DNA from: Pseudomonas sp. Irchel s3f7
GTDB taxonomy: Bacteria; Pseudomonadota; Gammaproteobacteria; Pseudomonadales; Pseudomonadaceae
Assembly (NCBI RefSeq): GCF_900187615.1
Contig: NZ_FYDO01000003.1
Location: 124,001-188,000, forward strand
Length of the DNA stretch: 64,000 nt
Direction of reading: 5' to 3'
Each line of letters begins with the position of its first letter. The first letter of the stretch is position 1. The notes under the pieces were generated by a model. That model was given only the letters and a program-made list of their open reading frames with translations. It was not told the origin of the DNA and ran no database searches. The position numbers were made by a program, and so were the translations under genes. Below are positions 8,972-17,289 of this stretch, piece by piece.

Positions 8972-9328
8972 GTGAGTATTCGACCTCTTTTTGCTGCCCT
9001 GGCCCTTTTGGCTCTGGCGGGTTGTGCAGCCGATCCGGCGCCGAATGAACAAATGCGCCTGACTGAGCAGGCACTTGAACAAGCCAAGGCCGTAGGCGCC
9101 AATGCCGACGATGTGCCGGAAATGAAACTGGCCGAAGACAAGTACAACCGCGCCAAAGGCAGCATGGCCGACGATTCCTTCAAAAATGCGCGCATGCGCG
9201 CGGAGCAGGCCGAGCTTGATGCGCGTCTGGCCGAAGCCAAAGTGCTGACGCTCAAGAGCGAGGAGCAGTTGCACGTGCTAGACACCCGCATCACCCGCCT
9301 GCGCAAGCAGTTGGGAGATGCCCAATGA
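8972..9328 (+). CDS. DUF4398 lipoprotein
   Basis: A 118-residue protein with a lipoprotein signal (GTG start, MSIRPLFAALALLALAGC) and a mature part made of heptad-like Ala/Glu/Lys helices (ALEQAKAVGANADDVPEMKLAEDKYNR...). This matches the short DUF4398 proteins of Pseudomonas, which occur beside an OmpA-like partner. The function is not established. A periplasmic helical spacer or cell-wall anchor is an inference. Its stop codon overlaps the next start (ATGA), so translation is coupled to the OmpA-family gene. Confidence 0.8.
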   Translation: MSIRPLFAALALLALAGCAADPAPNEQMRLTEQALEQAKAVGANADDVPEMKLAEDKYNRAKGSMADDSFKNARMRAEQAELDARLAEAKVLTLKSEEQLHVLDTRITRLRKQLGDAQ

Positions 9329-10137
9329 GCCTCAAGAACAAAGCGCTCTTCGGTTTGATGCTGGCGGGTTGTGCGAGTCTTTATGGCTGCGCAGGTCAGC
9401 GCAGCGAGGTCGCAATACAGCAAGCCAGTACCGACTTCCAGAAGGTCAAGGAAGATTCCAATGTGCTGCGTATCGCTCCCAAGGATGTGATTCGTGCCGG
9501 TGAATCCCTGGCCCGCGCCGATCGCTTGTCCAGTTACTGGGGCAGCGGCACGGATGTTGTGCACTACGCGTATCTGAGCCAGCGCTACAGCGAAATTGCC
9601 AGGGAGCACACCAATCAGGTGCTCAACGAGGAGCGTGCAGCGAAGCTCGAGCTGGAACGCCAGCGGCTGCAATTGGCCTTGCGTGAATCCAAACTGTTCA
9701 GCGTGCAGCAGCAGGGAAAATGGCTCGAAGAGCAGATTCTCGCCTTGACCACGGCCCAGACTGACCGAGGCCTGGTGATGACGTTGGGCGACATGCTGTT
9801 CGACACCGGTGAGGCGGAACTGAAAACTTCGGCCAATCGCGTGGTGTTGAAGATCGTGCAGTTCCTGCAACTCAATCCCAAGCGCGTCGTGCGCATCGAA
9901 GGCTATACCGACAGTACTGGCGGCAAGCAGGAAAACCTCAAGCTGTCCCGGGACCGTGCGCAATCGGTCGCCGATGTGCTGATTGATCTGGGTATCGATG
10001 ACAAACGCATTCAAGTCGAAGGCTATGGCGATGAATACCCGGTAGAGGTGAATGCCTCCGAGCGGGGAAGGGCGCAGAACCGTCGGGTTGAAATGGTGTT
10101 CTCCGACGAAAAAGGCCAGCTCGGCGCCGCCAGGTAG
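9325..10137 (+). CDS. OmpA-family protein with N-terminal DUF4398 region
   Basis: A 270-residue envelope protein. It has a lipoprotein-like signal (LFGLMLAGCASLYGC), a helical DUF4398-like region of about residues 25-130 (ALRESKLFSVQQQ), and a C-terminal OmpA peptidoglycan-binding domain. The domain shows VRIEGYTDSTGGKQENLKLSRDRAQSVADVL and NRRVEMVF, with the diaminopimelate-binding Asp and Arg positions present. It should link the outer membrane to peptidoglycan. It overlaps the DUF4398 lipoprotein gene by four bases, and the repeated DUF4398 suggests that the two proteins pack together. A terminator follows at 10231. Confidence 0.88.
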   Translation: MSLKNKALFGLMLAGCASLYGCAGQRSEVAIQQASTDFQKVKEDSNVLRIAPKDVIRAGESLARADRLSSYWGSGTDVVHYAYLSQRYSEIAREHTNQVLNEERAAKLELERQRLQLALRESKLFSVQQQGKWLEEQILALTTAQTDRGLVMTLGDMLFDTGEAELKTSANRVVLKIVQFLQLNPKRVVRIEGYTDSTGGKQENLKLSRDRAQSVADVLIDLGIDDKRIQVEGYGDEYPVEVNASERGRAQNRRVEMVFSDEKGQLGAAR

Positions 10138-10140
10138 GAG

Positions 10141-10228
10141 CGGGCGGAGCCTGCGATCTTTTGATCTTGCGCTTGATACTCAAGTGGGCCTGGACAGATC
10201 GCAGCCGCGTTTCACTCGACAGCTTCTA
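10141..10228. repeat. Degenerate REP-type element
   Basis: The right half (AGATCGCAGCCGCGTTTCAC then TCGACAGCTTCTATA) closely matches one arm of the long inverted repeat at 53741-53840. The left half (GCGGAGCCTGCGATCTTTTG) matches only in part. It is probably a decayed copy of the same family. It lies between the OmpA-family gene and its terminator. Confidence 0.65.
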
Positions 10229-10230
10229 TA

Positions 10231-10261
10231 GCCCGGCCTGTCCTGCAGTGCCGGGTTTTTT
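10231..10261 (+). terminator. Rho-independent terminator after the OmpA-family gene
   Basis: CCCGGC and GCCGGG pair around CTGTCCTGCAGT, followed by TTTTTT. It ends the operon 8135-10137. Confidence 0.85.
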
Positions 10262-10281
10262 ACGCCTGCCGATCCACTCAC

Positions 10282-10388
10282 AAAACAGTACAGTTTTTGC
10301 TGACAATGCACTGTATGGTCGACTATTGTGGCAACTGTCCCAGTACACTTCTAAACTGTTCCGGTAATGTTTCACACAAGAATAAAAT
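10282..10388 (+). promoter_or_regulatory. Control region of the MocR-type gene, with repeated ACTGT boxes
   Basis: AAAACAGTACAGTTTT (10282-10297) is palindromic around GTAC apart from one symmetric pair. It is followed by ACTGTATGG (10310), AACTGTCCCAGT (10333-10344) and AAACTGTTCC (10353-10362). A possible -10, TAAAAT, is at 10383-10388. MocR regulators usually bind repeated boxes in their own control regions, so autoregulation is likely. The AACTGTCCC box recurs before the EamA gene at 33710. Confidence 0.6.
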
Positions 10389-10412
10389 GCCCGTGAAATC
10401 GAGTGCTGCGTC

Positions 10413-11852
10413 ATGACAAATCTCTTGCTCTACCAACGTATTGCTCAGCAACTGGCCGAAGACATCCGCCGTGGGGTCTATCAACCGGGAGAGCGCGTGC
10501 CTTCGGTGCGCAAGATGAGCTCGCAGCTCAATGTCAGCCATGCAACGGTGTTGCAGGCGTACGCCAATCTCGAAGATCAAGGGTTGATCCGTGCACGGCC
10601 GCAGTCGGGTTACTACGTGCACCAGACGCCGGCCTTGACGGCGCCCACGCCGGATATCGCCCGGGTCGAGCGCCCGGGCCTGGTCACCCGCAGCAGCATC
10701 ATTCAGCAAGTCCTGGTCGAATCCCGTCGTGAAGGCGTTTTCCCATTAGGCGCTGCCGTGCCGAGTGTCGACTATTTGCCGGTGCGAGCCCTGCATCAGC
10801 AATTAGCCAAAGTCACCCGTTTCCACAGCCCGCGCGCGTTCAGCTATATGTTCAGCCCTGGGTTCGAACCCTTGCGTCGACAAGTGGCAATCCGCATGCG
10901 CGATGCCGGCGTGGTGGTCGATCCGTCGGAAGTGGTGATCACCCACGGTTGCGTGGATGCCTTGCAGATGTCCCTGCGAGTCTTGACCCGTCCGGGCGAC
11001 TTGATTGCCGCTGAGTCGCCGACCTATTACGGCTTGCTGCAACTGGCGGATCTGCTGGGTCTGAAGGTCATCGAGATCCCCAGCGACCCGTCCACCGGCA
11101 TGAGTCTCGAAGCCCTGCAACTGGCCGCCAACCAGTGGTCGATCAAAGCGCTGGTGCTGACCACGCGCCTGAGCAATCCATTGGGGGGCACCATGCCCGA
11201 GGAGCGGCAGAAGCAACTGCTGCGCCTGGCGTCGGACTTCGATATCCAGATTGTCGAGGACGACATTTACGGCGAACTGATGTTCGAGCAGGGGCGCACC
11301 AAATCGCTCAAGGCCTATGATCGGCTGGACCGGGTGATTTATTGCTCGAGCTTCTCCAAAACCCTGTCGCCGGGGGTGCGGATCGGCTGGATGATCGCTG
11401 GCAAGTATCAGCAGGAAATCCAGCGCTTGCAGACATTCAGCACCCATTCAGCGTGCAGTGTCACGCAAATGGGCATTGCGGCGTATCTGGAGAATGGCGG
11501 GTACGACCGGCATCTGCGTTTCATCCGCCAGGAGTACCGTAAAAATCTCAGCGCGTTTCAACTGGCGGTGCAGCAGCACTTCCCGGAAGGCACGCAGATG
11601 ACACGGCCGACCGGCGGTTTCATTCTGTGGGTCAGTTTGCCGGGACGGGTCAATACCCAGGAATTGCACGTGCGGGCATTGCAGCAGGGCATCAGTATTG
11701 CGCCAGGGCTGATTTTCAGTAACACCGAGCAATTCAATCATTGCATCCGCCTGAACTGCGGCATCCCGTGGAACCGCGAAGCGGAGCGCGCCCTGATGAC
11801 CTTGGGCATGCTGGCCACCCAGCTCTGCCAGGAGACGGCTGGCGGTCTGTGA
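10413..11852 (+). CDS. MocR-family regulator (GntR DNA-binding domain plus aminotransferase-like domain)
   Basis: A 479-residue PLP-dependent regulator. The N-terminal GntR winged helix spans about residues 1-75 (YQRIAQQLAEDIRRGVYQPG, LPSVR-type helix PSVRKMSSQLNVSHATVLQAY). It is followed by a class I aminotransferase fold with the PLP lysine in YCSSFSKTLSPGVRIGWM and the conserved NPLGG and DDIYGEL segments. MocR proteins sense PLP adducts or amines and usually control a neighbouring transporter or catabolic gene. No target adjoins it here. A matching DNA box lies before the EamA transporter gene at 33781. The start at ATG 10413 is the only sensible one for the GntR domain. Confidence 0.92.
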   Translation: MTNLLLYQRIAQQLAEDIRRGVYQPGERVPSVRKMSSQLNVSHATVLQAYANLEDQGLIRARPQSGYYVHQTPALTAPTPDIARVERPGLVTRSSIIQQVLVESRREGVFPLGAAVPSVDYLPVRALHQQLAKVTRFHSPRAFSYMFSPGFEPLRRQVAIRMRDAGVVVDPSEVVITHGCVDALQMSLRVLTRPGDLIAAESPTYYGLLQLADLLGLKVIEIPSDPSTGMSLEALQLAANQWSIKALVLTTRLSNPLGGTMPEERQKQLLRLASDFDIQIVEDDIYGELMFEQGRTKSLKAYDRLDRVIYCSSFSKTLSPGVRIGWMIAGKYQQEIQRLQTFSTHSACSVTQMGIAAYLENGGYDRHLRFIRQEYRKNLSAFQLAVQQHFPEGTQMTRPTGGFILWVSLPGRVNTQELHVRALQQGISIAPGLIFSNTEQFNHCIRLNCGIPWNREAERALMTLGMLATQLCQETAGGL

Positions 11853-11939
11853 CCTGAAATGCGCGGTCATTGACCGCGCTTGTCTTGTCCGTTGCAACAG
11901 GCGAGCATAGACGTCTCTGCCGTTTGCACCGTTGGGTCC

Positions 11940-12416
11940 ATGAAACCGACTTTTCCTGCCGCCTGGTTGTTGATCTGCTTGTCAGTGAGCGTTCAGCCAG
12001 CACCCGCCATTGCCGCTTCCGCGCAGGACGAGTCGTCCAACGGCAGTTCGCAGACACAAGAGACGACCGATACCCCCGTGAAAACAGCGGAACCTGCCGA
12101 AAAGCGCGCTGAGATGGTAAAAAGTCGTGCTCCCATTGCCCACAAATCGAAATCGGCCAGTGAAGTGGCGAAAACCAGGCTTCCATCCGCTCACCTGGAT
12201 TTGAGACTGCCCCGGGACATGGTCCAGGCGCTGAAACCGGTGGGTACTGTGCCGCTGTCCCCGCGTGAACCGTTGTTGCCTGAGATGTTCGGTGACAAAA
12301 ACAGCCCATTCCAGCTCAACGGAAAGTTGCTCAACAATGAAATGCAGTTGCAGTTGCGCAATGAAGAGCGCCGTGAGGTTGATGGTGCGTTGCTGGAGTT
12401 CGAATTCAAACAGTAA
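11940..12416 (+). CDS. Exported hypothetical protein (of the type sometimes misnamed translation initiation factor 2)
   Basis: A 158-residue protein beginning MKPTFPAAWLLICLSVSVQP with a plausible signal peptide. A low-complexity Glu/Lys/Ala/Thr linker of about residues 30-90 follows, then a conserved-looking tail (LDLRLPRDMVQALKP, FQLNGKLLNNEMQLQLRNEERREVDGALLEFEFKQ). I remember similar Pseudomonas proteins annotated as translation initiation factor 2, probably only because of the acidic and basic low-complexity stretch. There is no GTPase domain. The start at 11940 is chosen for the signal peptide; its ribosome binding site is weak. Function is unknown. Confidence 0.65.
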   Translation: MKPTFPAAWLLICLSVSVQPAPAIAASAQDESSNGSSQTQETTDTPVKTAEPAEKRAEMVKSRAPIAHKSKSASEVAKTRLPSAHLDLRLPRDMVQALKPVGTVPLSPREPLLPEMFGDKNSPFQLNGKLLNNEMQLQLRNEERREVDGALLEFEFKQ

Positions 12417-12581
12417 CGCCTCCCAATCCGTGAGCCTCAGACCAGACGCTTTGTCGGAGACTGGCCGGTCACGCCCGTTTGCGCTGAAAAACCCGCCGGC
12501 GGGTAATTTTAAACAACTGTTTTAGGGGGTACTCTGTGCCGCGTCCTTTAACATATCGCTCGTCGCGAGGAGCTTGTCGTC

Positions 12582-12836
12582 ATGAAATGCCGTGAGGGCT
12601 GTGGTGCTTGTTGCATTGCCCCTTCCATCAGTTCACCGATTCCCGGAATGCCCAATGGCAAAGCCGCAGGTGAACGCTGTCTGCAGTTGTCGGCCGGGAA
12701 CCTGTGCAATATTTTCGGGCAACCGGAGCGGCCCGCGGTGTGTTCGGCGTTTGATGCCGACCCCGAAGTATGCGGAAGCAGCAGCGAAGAGGCCATCAGG
12801 CTGATAGGCTGGTGGGAGCAAATGACGGCTGCGTGA
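12582..12836 (+). CDS. YkgJ-family cysteine cluster protein
   Basis: An 84-residue protein with eight cysteines in the YkgJ arrangement: C-x3-C-x2-CC near the start (MKCREGCGACCIAPS), then RCLQL, NLCNIF, AVCSAF and EVCG. The family is thought to bind a metal or Fe-S centre, but its role is not settled. GAGGAG is ten bases upstream of ATG 12582. It precedes the START-domain gene by 41 bp and may share its transcript. Confidence 0.88.
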   Translation: MKCREGCGACCIAPSISSPIPGMPNGKAAGERCLQLSAGNLCNIFGQPERPAVCSAFDADPEVCGSSSEEAIRLIGWWEQMTAA

Positions 12837-12877
12837 TGTGTTCAACGGACGGAACTTCAACAATAAGGAATAAGACT

Positions 12878-13483
12878 ATGGGTTCGCTGCATCGTATTGC
12901 TGTTTTGTGTGGTTTGACGGCCGTGCTGGTCACGTCGGTTGCACAGGCCGAGGACTGGAAAGTCGCCAAAAACGAAGACGGCATCAAGGTGTCCCTGAGT
13001 GAAGTGGCCGGCTCCGACTACAAGGCCTACCAGGGCGTCACACTGATGAAGACCTCCATGGCCAAACTGCGTGCGTTGCAGGAAGACGTAGCGGGCGCCT
13101 GCGCCTGGATTCACGAATGCAAAACCCAGAAGTTGCTCAAGCACGAAGGTGACCAGAGCTGGACCTACACCCAGTTCAACACGCCGTGGCCAGTCACTGC
13201 CCGTGATTCGGTGTTGCACATCACCACCATCGAAGGTGCCGATGGCAGCCTGACCCGCAAACTCGAAGGCGTGCCGAAGTACATTCCCGAGGAAAAAGGT
13301 TTCGTCCGTGTCGTCAAAGTCGACGGTTTCTGGAAGTTCGTGCCCAAGGGCGATCAGATCGAAGTGACCTATCAGGTACACACCGAACCGGGTGGTAACG
13401 TGCCGTCGATGGTGGCCAACAAGTTCGTGGTGGATGCACCGTTCAATACGTTGAAAGCCCTCAAGGAACGCGCCGAGAAGTAA
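12878..13483 (+). CDS. START-domain periplasmic protein
   Basis: A 201-residue exported protein with signal peptide MGSLHRIAVLCGLTAVLVTS ending VAQA. The start is taken at 12878 because TAAGGAA precedes it and the signal begins there; longer in-frame starts run through the YkgJ gene. The mature part shows START/SRPBCC features: WKVAKNEDGIKVSLSEVAGSDYKAYQG, WTYTQFNTPWPVTARDSVL and GFWKFVPKGDQIEVTYQVHTEPGG. The fold binds lipids or hydrophobic molecules in a cavity. The ligand is unknown. A terminator follows 28 bp after the stop. Confidence 0.87.
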   Translation: MGSLHRIAVLCGLTAVLVTSVAQAEDWKVAKNEDGIKVSLSEVAGSDYKAYQGVTLMKTSMAKLRALQEDVAGACAWIHECKTQKLLKHEGDQSWTYTQFNTPWPVTARDSVLHITTIEGADGSLTRKLEGVPKYIPEEKGFVRVVKVDGFWKFVPKGDQIEVTYQVHTEPGGNVPSMVANKFVVDAPFNTLKALKERAEK

Positions 13484-13511
13484 CGGTGCCATTGCGCTGA
13501 ACAGGCTTGTG

Positions 13512-13542
13512 AAACGCCCCGACCGGTTCGGGGCGTTCTGTT
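13512..13542 (+). terminator. Rho-independent terminator
   Basis: AACGCCCCGA and TCGGGGCGTT pair around CCGGT, followed by CTGTTTT. It ends the START-domain gene. The remaining gap to 13818 is about 275 bp; it holds no gene I can support and must contain the promoter of the following gene. Confidence 0.85.
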
Positions 13543-13818
13543 TTCACAAGCGACAGCGCTTTAATTTGTATCCGAATATTCGTTGAACGAAATTTTCACC
13601 AAGCCTCCAAGACAATTCGCCCCCGCTCTTCAGGATGTGACACACATCCCGGCAGCTCTTACTCAGCGTTTGAGTGAGCGTAGTTATCAATGGCAATGCT
13701 GCCGTTGATCGTGCAACATTTGCGCACCGCGCAATCCCCGGGGCCAGGTACTGGCCATAAGAGGGCAAGGCGCCGCTGTTTTTTTGAAACTTCAACTTCC
13801 AATGGGTCCTAAAACGAC

Positions 13819-15912
13819 ATGGCAATCCCGGACGCCCTGAATCAGCAGCGAGCTTCTAGTCGCCTGCTGCAACCGACCGTCAAATCGCATCTGGCCTACA
13901 CGCTGTTGTGTGCCCTGGTCATGATGGTCATGTTCAGCCTGCTGCGCGTCGCGCTGCTGGTCTACAACCGCGAGATGATCCTCGACACCCCGGCCTCGAC
14001 CTTTCTCGAAGCATTCACCAATGGCCTGCGTTTTGATCTGCGCCTGGTGGTCTATCTCAGCATTCCGTTGTTGCTGGCGCTGTTCAGTGCCCGGGCCATG
14101 GCGGCGCGAGGGTTCTTTCGTTTCTGGCTGACCCTCGTCTCCAGCATCGCGTTGTTCCTGGGCCTGATGGAGATGGACTTCTACCGTGAATTCCACCAGC
14201 GCCTGAACGGTCTGGTCTTCCAGTACGTCAAGGAAGACCCGAAAACCGTGGCCAGCATGCTCTGGTACGGTTTTCCGGTGGTCCGCTACCTGCTGGCATG
14301 GGCCGTGGGCACCGTGATCCTGAGCATGGCGTTCAAGGGCGCCGACCGTGCGACCCGTCCTCGCGGCCCGTTCAGCGGCGGCAGCATCAGCACACGCAAG
14401 GTAGCGCCGTGGTATGCACGCGTTGGCGTGTTCGTGGTTTGCCTGCTGATTTGCGTCGTCGCCGCCCGTGGCACCTTGCGTCAAGGCCCGCCGATGCGCT
14501 GGGGTGACGTCTACACCACAGATTCCAACTTCGCCAACCAGCTGGGTCTCAACGGTACGCTTTCTCTGGTTGCCGCCGCCAAGAGCCGGATGTCCGAAGA
14601 TCGCGACAATATCTGGAAAGCCACGCTGCCACAGCCACAAGCCCAACAAATCGTACGTGACATGCTGGTGATGGCCGATGACAAACTGGTGGATGGCGAG
14701 ATCGCAGCGGTCCGTCGCGATTACACGCCACCGGCCGACAAGACCCTGCCGATCAAGAACGTCGTTGTGATCCTGATGGAAAGCATGGCCGGTCACTCGG
14801 TGGGCGCCCTCGGCGCTCCGGGCAACATCACGCCGTACCTCGACAAGCTGTCGAAGGAAGGCCTGTTGTTCGACCGTTTCTTCTCCAACGGCACCCATAC
14901 CCACCAGGGTATGTTCGCCACCATGGCCTGCTTCCCGAACCTGCCGGGTTTCGAATACCTGATGCAGACCCCGGAAGGCAGCCACAAGCTGTCCGGCCTG
15001 CCGCAGCTGCTCAGTACCCGTCAATATGACGATGTGTATGTCTACAACGGCGATTTCGCCTGGGACAACCAGTCCGGTTTTTTCAGCAGCCAGGGCATGA
15101 CCAACTTCATCGGCCGTAACGATTTCGTTAACCCGGTGTTCTCGGATCCGACCTGGGGCGTGTCTGACCAGGACATGTTCGACCGTGGTCTGGTCGAGCT
15201 CAAGGCGCGGGAAAACGGCAAGCCGTTCTATGCCTTGCTGCAAACCCTGTCCAACCACACGCCATACGCCTTGCCGACACCGTTGCCGGTCGAGCGCGTC
15301 ACCGATCGTGGCAGTCTGAACGAACACCTGACCGCCATGCGTTATGCGGACTGGGCTTTGGGCCAGTTCTTTGAAAAGGCGCGTAAAGAGCCGTACTTCA
15401 AGGAAACCCTGTTTGTCATCGTCGGTGACCACGGTTTTGGTAACGAGCGCCAGATCACCGAAATGGACCTGGGCCGCTTCAACGTACCGATGCTGATGAT
15501 CGCACCGGGCATCCAGGAAAAATTCGGCCAGCGTAACCACACAGTGGGCACTCAGATTGACCTCGTGCCGACCATCATGGGCCGCATCGGTGGTGAAGTG
15601 CGTCATCAGTGCTGGGGGCGCGACCTTCTCAACCTGCCTGAAGGCGACCCTGGTTTTGGCGTGATCAAGCCTTCGGGCAGCGAACAGACCACTGCGTTCA
15701 TTACCGCCGACCAGATTCTGGTATTGCCGCGCGACAAGGACATGGCGCCGAAGATGTACCAGTACGAACTGGGCGCTAATCCGCGTGCCGAGGTTATTCC
15801 CAATGCACCGCGCACGGCCGAGTTGAAAACCAAACTCGAAGCGTTCTTGCAAACGGCGACCAAGAGCCTGCTGGACAACACCGCCGGTGTGGTCAACGGC
15901 ACGCCGGACTAA
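13819..15912 (+). CDS. LTA-synthase-family membrane phosphotransferase
   Basis: A 697-residue protein with about five N-terminal transmembrane helices (residues 20-195) and a large periplasmic sulfatase-fold domain. Metal and nucleophile residues fit the alkaline-phosphatase superfamily: Glu321 in VILMESMAG, the Thr pair 359/361 in NGTHTHQGMFATMACFPN, and Asp537-His538 in VGDHGFG. In Gram-positives this family polymerises glycerol phosphate on lipid anchors. Pseudomonads make no LTA, so the likely job is transfer of a glycerol- or ethanolamine-phosphate group to an envelope glycan or lipid. That job is an inference. It is transcribed alone with a strong terminator. Confidence 0.88.
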   Translation: MAIPDALNQQRASSRLLQPTVKSHLAYTLLCALVMMVMFSLLRVALLVYNREMILDTPASTFLEAFTNGLRFDLRLVVYLSIPLLLALFSARAMAARGFFRFWLTLVSSIALFLGLMEMDFYREFHQRLNGLVFQYVKEDPKTVASMLWYGFPVVRYLLAWAVGTVILSMAFKGADRATRPRGPFSGGSISTRKVAPWYARVGVFVVCLLICVVAARGTLRQGPPMRWGDVYTTDSNFANQLGLNGTLSLVAAAKSRMSEDRDNIWKATLPQPQAQQIVRDMLVMADDKLVDGEIAAVRRDYTPPADKTLPIKNVVVILMESMAGHSVGALGAPGNITPYLDKLSKEGLLFDRFFSNGTHTHQGMFATMACFPNLPGFEYLMQTPEGSHKLSGLPQLLSTRQYDDVYVYNGDFAWDNQSGFFSSQGMTNFIGRNDFVNPVFSDPTWGVSDQDMFDRGLVELKARENGKPFYALLQTLSNHTPYALPTPLPVERVTDRGSLNEHLTAMRYADWALGQFFEKARKEPYFKETLFVIVGDHGFGNERQITEMDLGRFNVPMLMIAPGIQEKFGQRNHTVGTQIDLVPTIMGRIGGEVRHQCWGRDLLNLPEGDPGFGVIKPSGSEQTTAFITADQILVLPRDKDMAPKMYQYELGANPRAEVIPNAPRTAELKTKLEAFLQTATKSLLDNTAGVVNGTPD

Positions 15913-15928
15913 CGTGTGACGCAATAAA

Positions 15929-15958
15929 AAAGAGGCTCTTCAAGAGCCTCTTTTTTTT
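15929..15958. terminator. Bidirectional terminator
   Basis: AAGAGGCTCTT and AAGAGCCTCTT pair around C, flanked by AAAAA on the left and TTTTTTTT on the right. It can end both the LTA-synthase-family gene (plus strand) and the DUF3309 gene (minus strand). Confidence 0.9.
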
Positions 15959-15971
15959 GTTTTTAAAAACG

Positions 15972-16124
15972 TCATATTCTGCCGAGCAAGAGCAGGATCA
16001 ACAGCACTACCAACACTACGCCGATGATACCGGACGGACCATATCCCCAACTTCTGGAGTGTGGGAAGACCGGTAAACCACCGATCAGAAGCAGGATCAG
16101 AATGATGATAAGTATGGTGCCCAT
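15972..16124 (-). CDS. DUF3309-family small membrane protein
   Basis: A 50-residue protein: MGTILIIILILLLIGGLPVF, a short HSRSWGYGPSG loop, then GIIGVVLVVLLILLLLGRI. It has two hydrophobic helices with a G-Y-G-P turn, typical of the DUF3309 family. The start at 16124 has AAGGAA six bases upstream; in-frame longer starts have no such site. The function is unknown, and related genes are often stress-linked in Pseudomonas. The upstream stretch 16125-16409 contains its promoter and that of the divergent SDR gene. Confidence 0.85.
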   Translation of the reverse strand: MGTILIIILILLLIGGLPVFPHSRSWGYGPSGIIGVVLVVLLILLLLGRI

Positions 16125-16409
16125 GTCTGTTTCCTTGTGGATAGGTTTGTGGATTGACCATGCCAATACCAGCCAGCGGGAATGACATAAATTCGAGCTG
16201 CTTAAAAAATCCGACTGTTGCCACGGCAAGAAAATTCCAAGTTTTTTAAAGTATTTCGGACATGTCCTTATTTCGGTTTTTGTTGAGCTAGTTGGTTCGG
16301 TCGCTTCCACGGTTTGCCTGGGCCATTCAGCAATCTGATGGAGCGTGGGTCGGGACATATCCTTCGCTACACTCGGTGCATCTTCCCGGACACAACAAGG
16401 CTGTTAGCT

Positions 16410-17225
16410 ATGCAAAATCGCATGATGATCACTGGTGCGGGCTCTGGCCTGGGTCGCGAAATCGCGCTGCGCTGGGCGCGTGAAGGCTGGCAACTGGCCT
16501 TGTCTGACGTCAGCGAGCCTGGCTTGCAGGAAACCCTCAAACTGGTGCGTGAAGCCGGCGGGGATGGTTTTATCCAGCGTTGCGACGTTCGCGACTACAG
16601 CCAGTTGACCGCGTTCGCCCAGGCCTGCGAAGTCAAACTCGGCGGGATCGATGTCATCGTCAACAACGCGGGCGTGGCCTCAGGCGGGTTTTTCAATGAG
16701 CTGTCTCTGGAGGACTGGGACTGGCAGATCGCGATCAACCTGATGGGGGTGGTCAAGGGCTGCAAGGCCTTCCTGCCATTGCTGGAAAAGAGCAAAGGCA
16801 AAATCATCAACATCGCCTCGATGGCCGCGCTGATGCAAGGCCCGGCAATGAGCAACTACAACGTGGCCAAGGCCGGCGTCGTGGCGTTGTCGGAAAGCCT
16901 GCTGATCGAACTGGCGCACCAGGAAGTCGGCGTACACGTGGTGTGCCCGTCGTTTTTCCAGACCAACCTGCTGGACTCCTTCCGCGGCCCGACTCCGGCC
17001 ATGAAGGCTCAGGTCGGCAAGTTGCTGGAAAGCTCACCGATCAGCGCTGCCGACATCGCCGACTACATCTATCAGCAGGTTGCTGCCGGCGAGTTCATGA
17101 TCCTGCCTCACGAACAGGGCCGTATGGCCTGGGCGATCAAGCAGAAGAACCCGCAGTTGCTCTACAACGAAATGACCGTCATGGCCGACAAAATGCGCAC
17201 CAAGGCCAAGCAAACCGCAAGCTGA
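16410..17225 (+). CDS. Short-chain dehydrogenase/reductase
   Basis: A 271-residue SDR. The NAD(P) motif is TGAGSGLG near residue 8, followed by NNAGVASGG. The catalytic Ser is in INIASMAALMQG and the Tyr/Lys pair in YNVAKAG. The C-terminal extension with PHEQGRMAWAIKQKNPQLLYNEMTV is seen in classical SDRs of Pseudomonas acting on acyl or alcohol substrates. The substrate is unknown. The start at 16410 has AAGG upstream; longer in-frame starts add an implausible N terminus. The YnfA gene follows 64 bp later and may be in the same transcript. Confidence 0.9.
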   Translation: MQNRMMITGAGSGLGREIALRWAREGWQLALSDVSEPGLQETLKLVREAGGDGFIQRCDVRDYSQLTAFAQACEVKLGGIDVIVNNAGVASGGFFNELSLEDWDWQIAINLMGVVKGCKAFLPLLEKSKGKIINIASMAALMQGPAMSNYNVAKAGVVALSESLLIELAHQEVGVHVVCPSFFQTNLLDSFRGPTPAMKAQVGKLLESSPISAADIADYIYQQVAAGEFMILPHEQGRMAWAIKQKNPQLLYNEMTVMADKMRTKAKQTAS

Positions 17226-17289
17226 CCTTGCCCCTGTGCAGCGCGGTCGTTAGGGTGGCCGCCATCGGCCATCCTCGCGAGACACGTGC

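Noticed and set aside
13792..15924. 710-residue minus-strand frame opposite the LTA-synthase gene
   Set aside because: His/Gln/Arg-rich reading with no domain; the plus strand carries all catalytic motifs.
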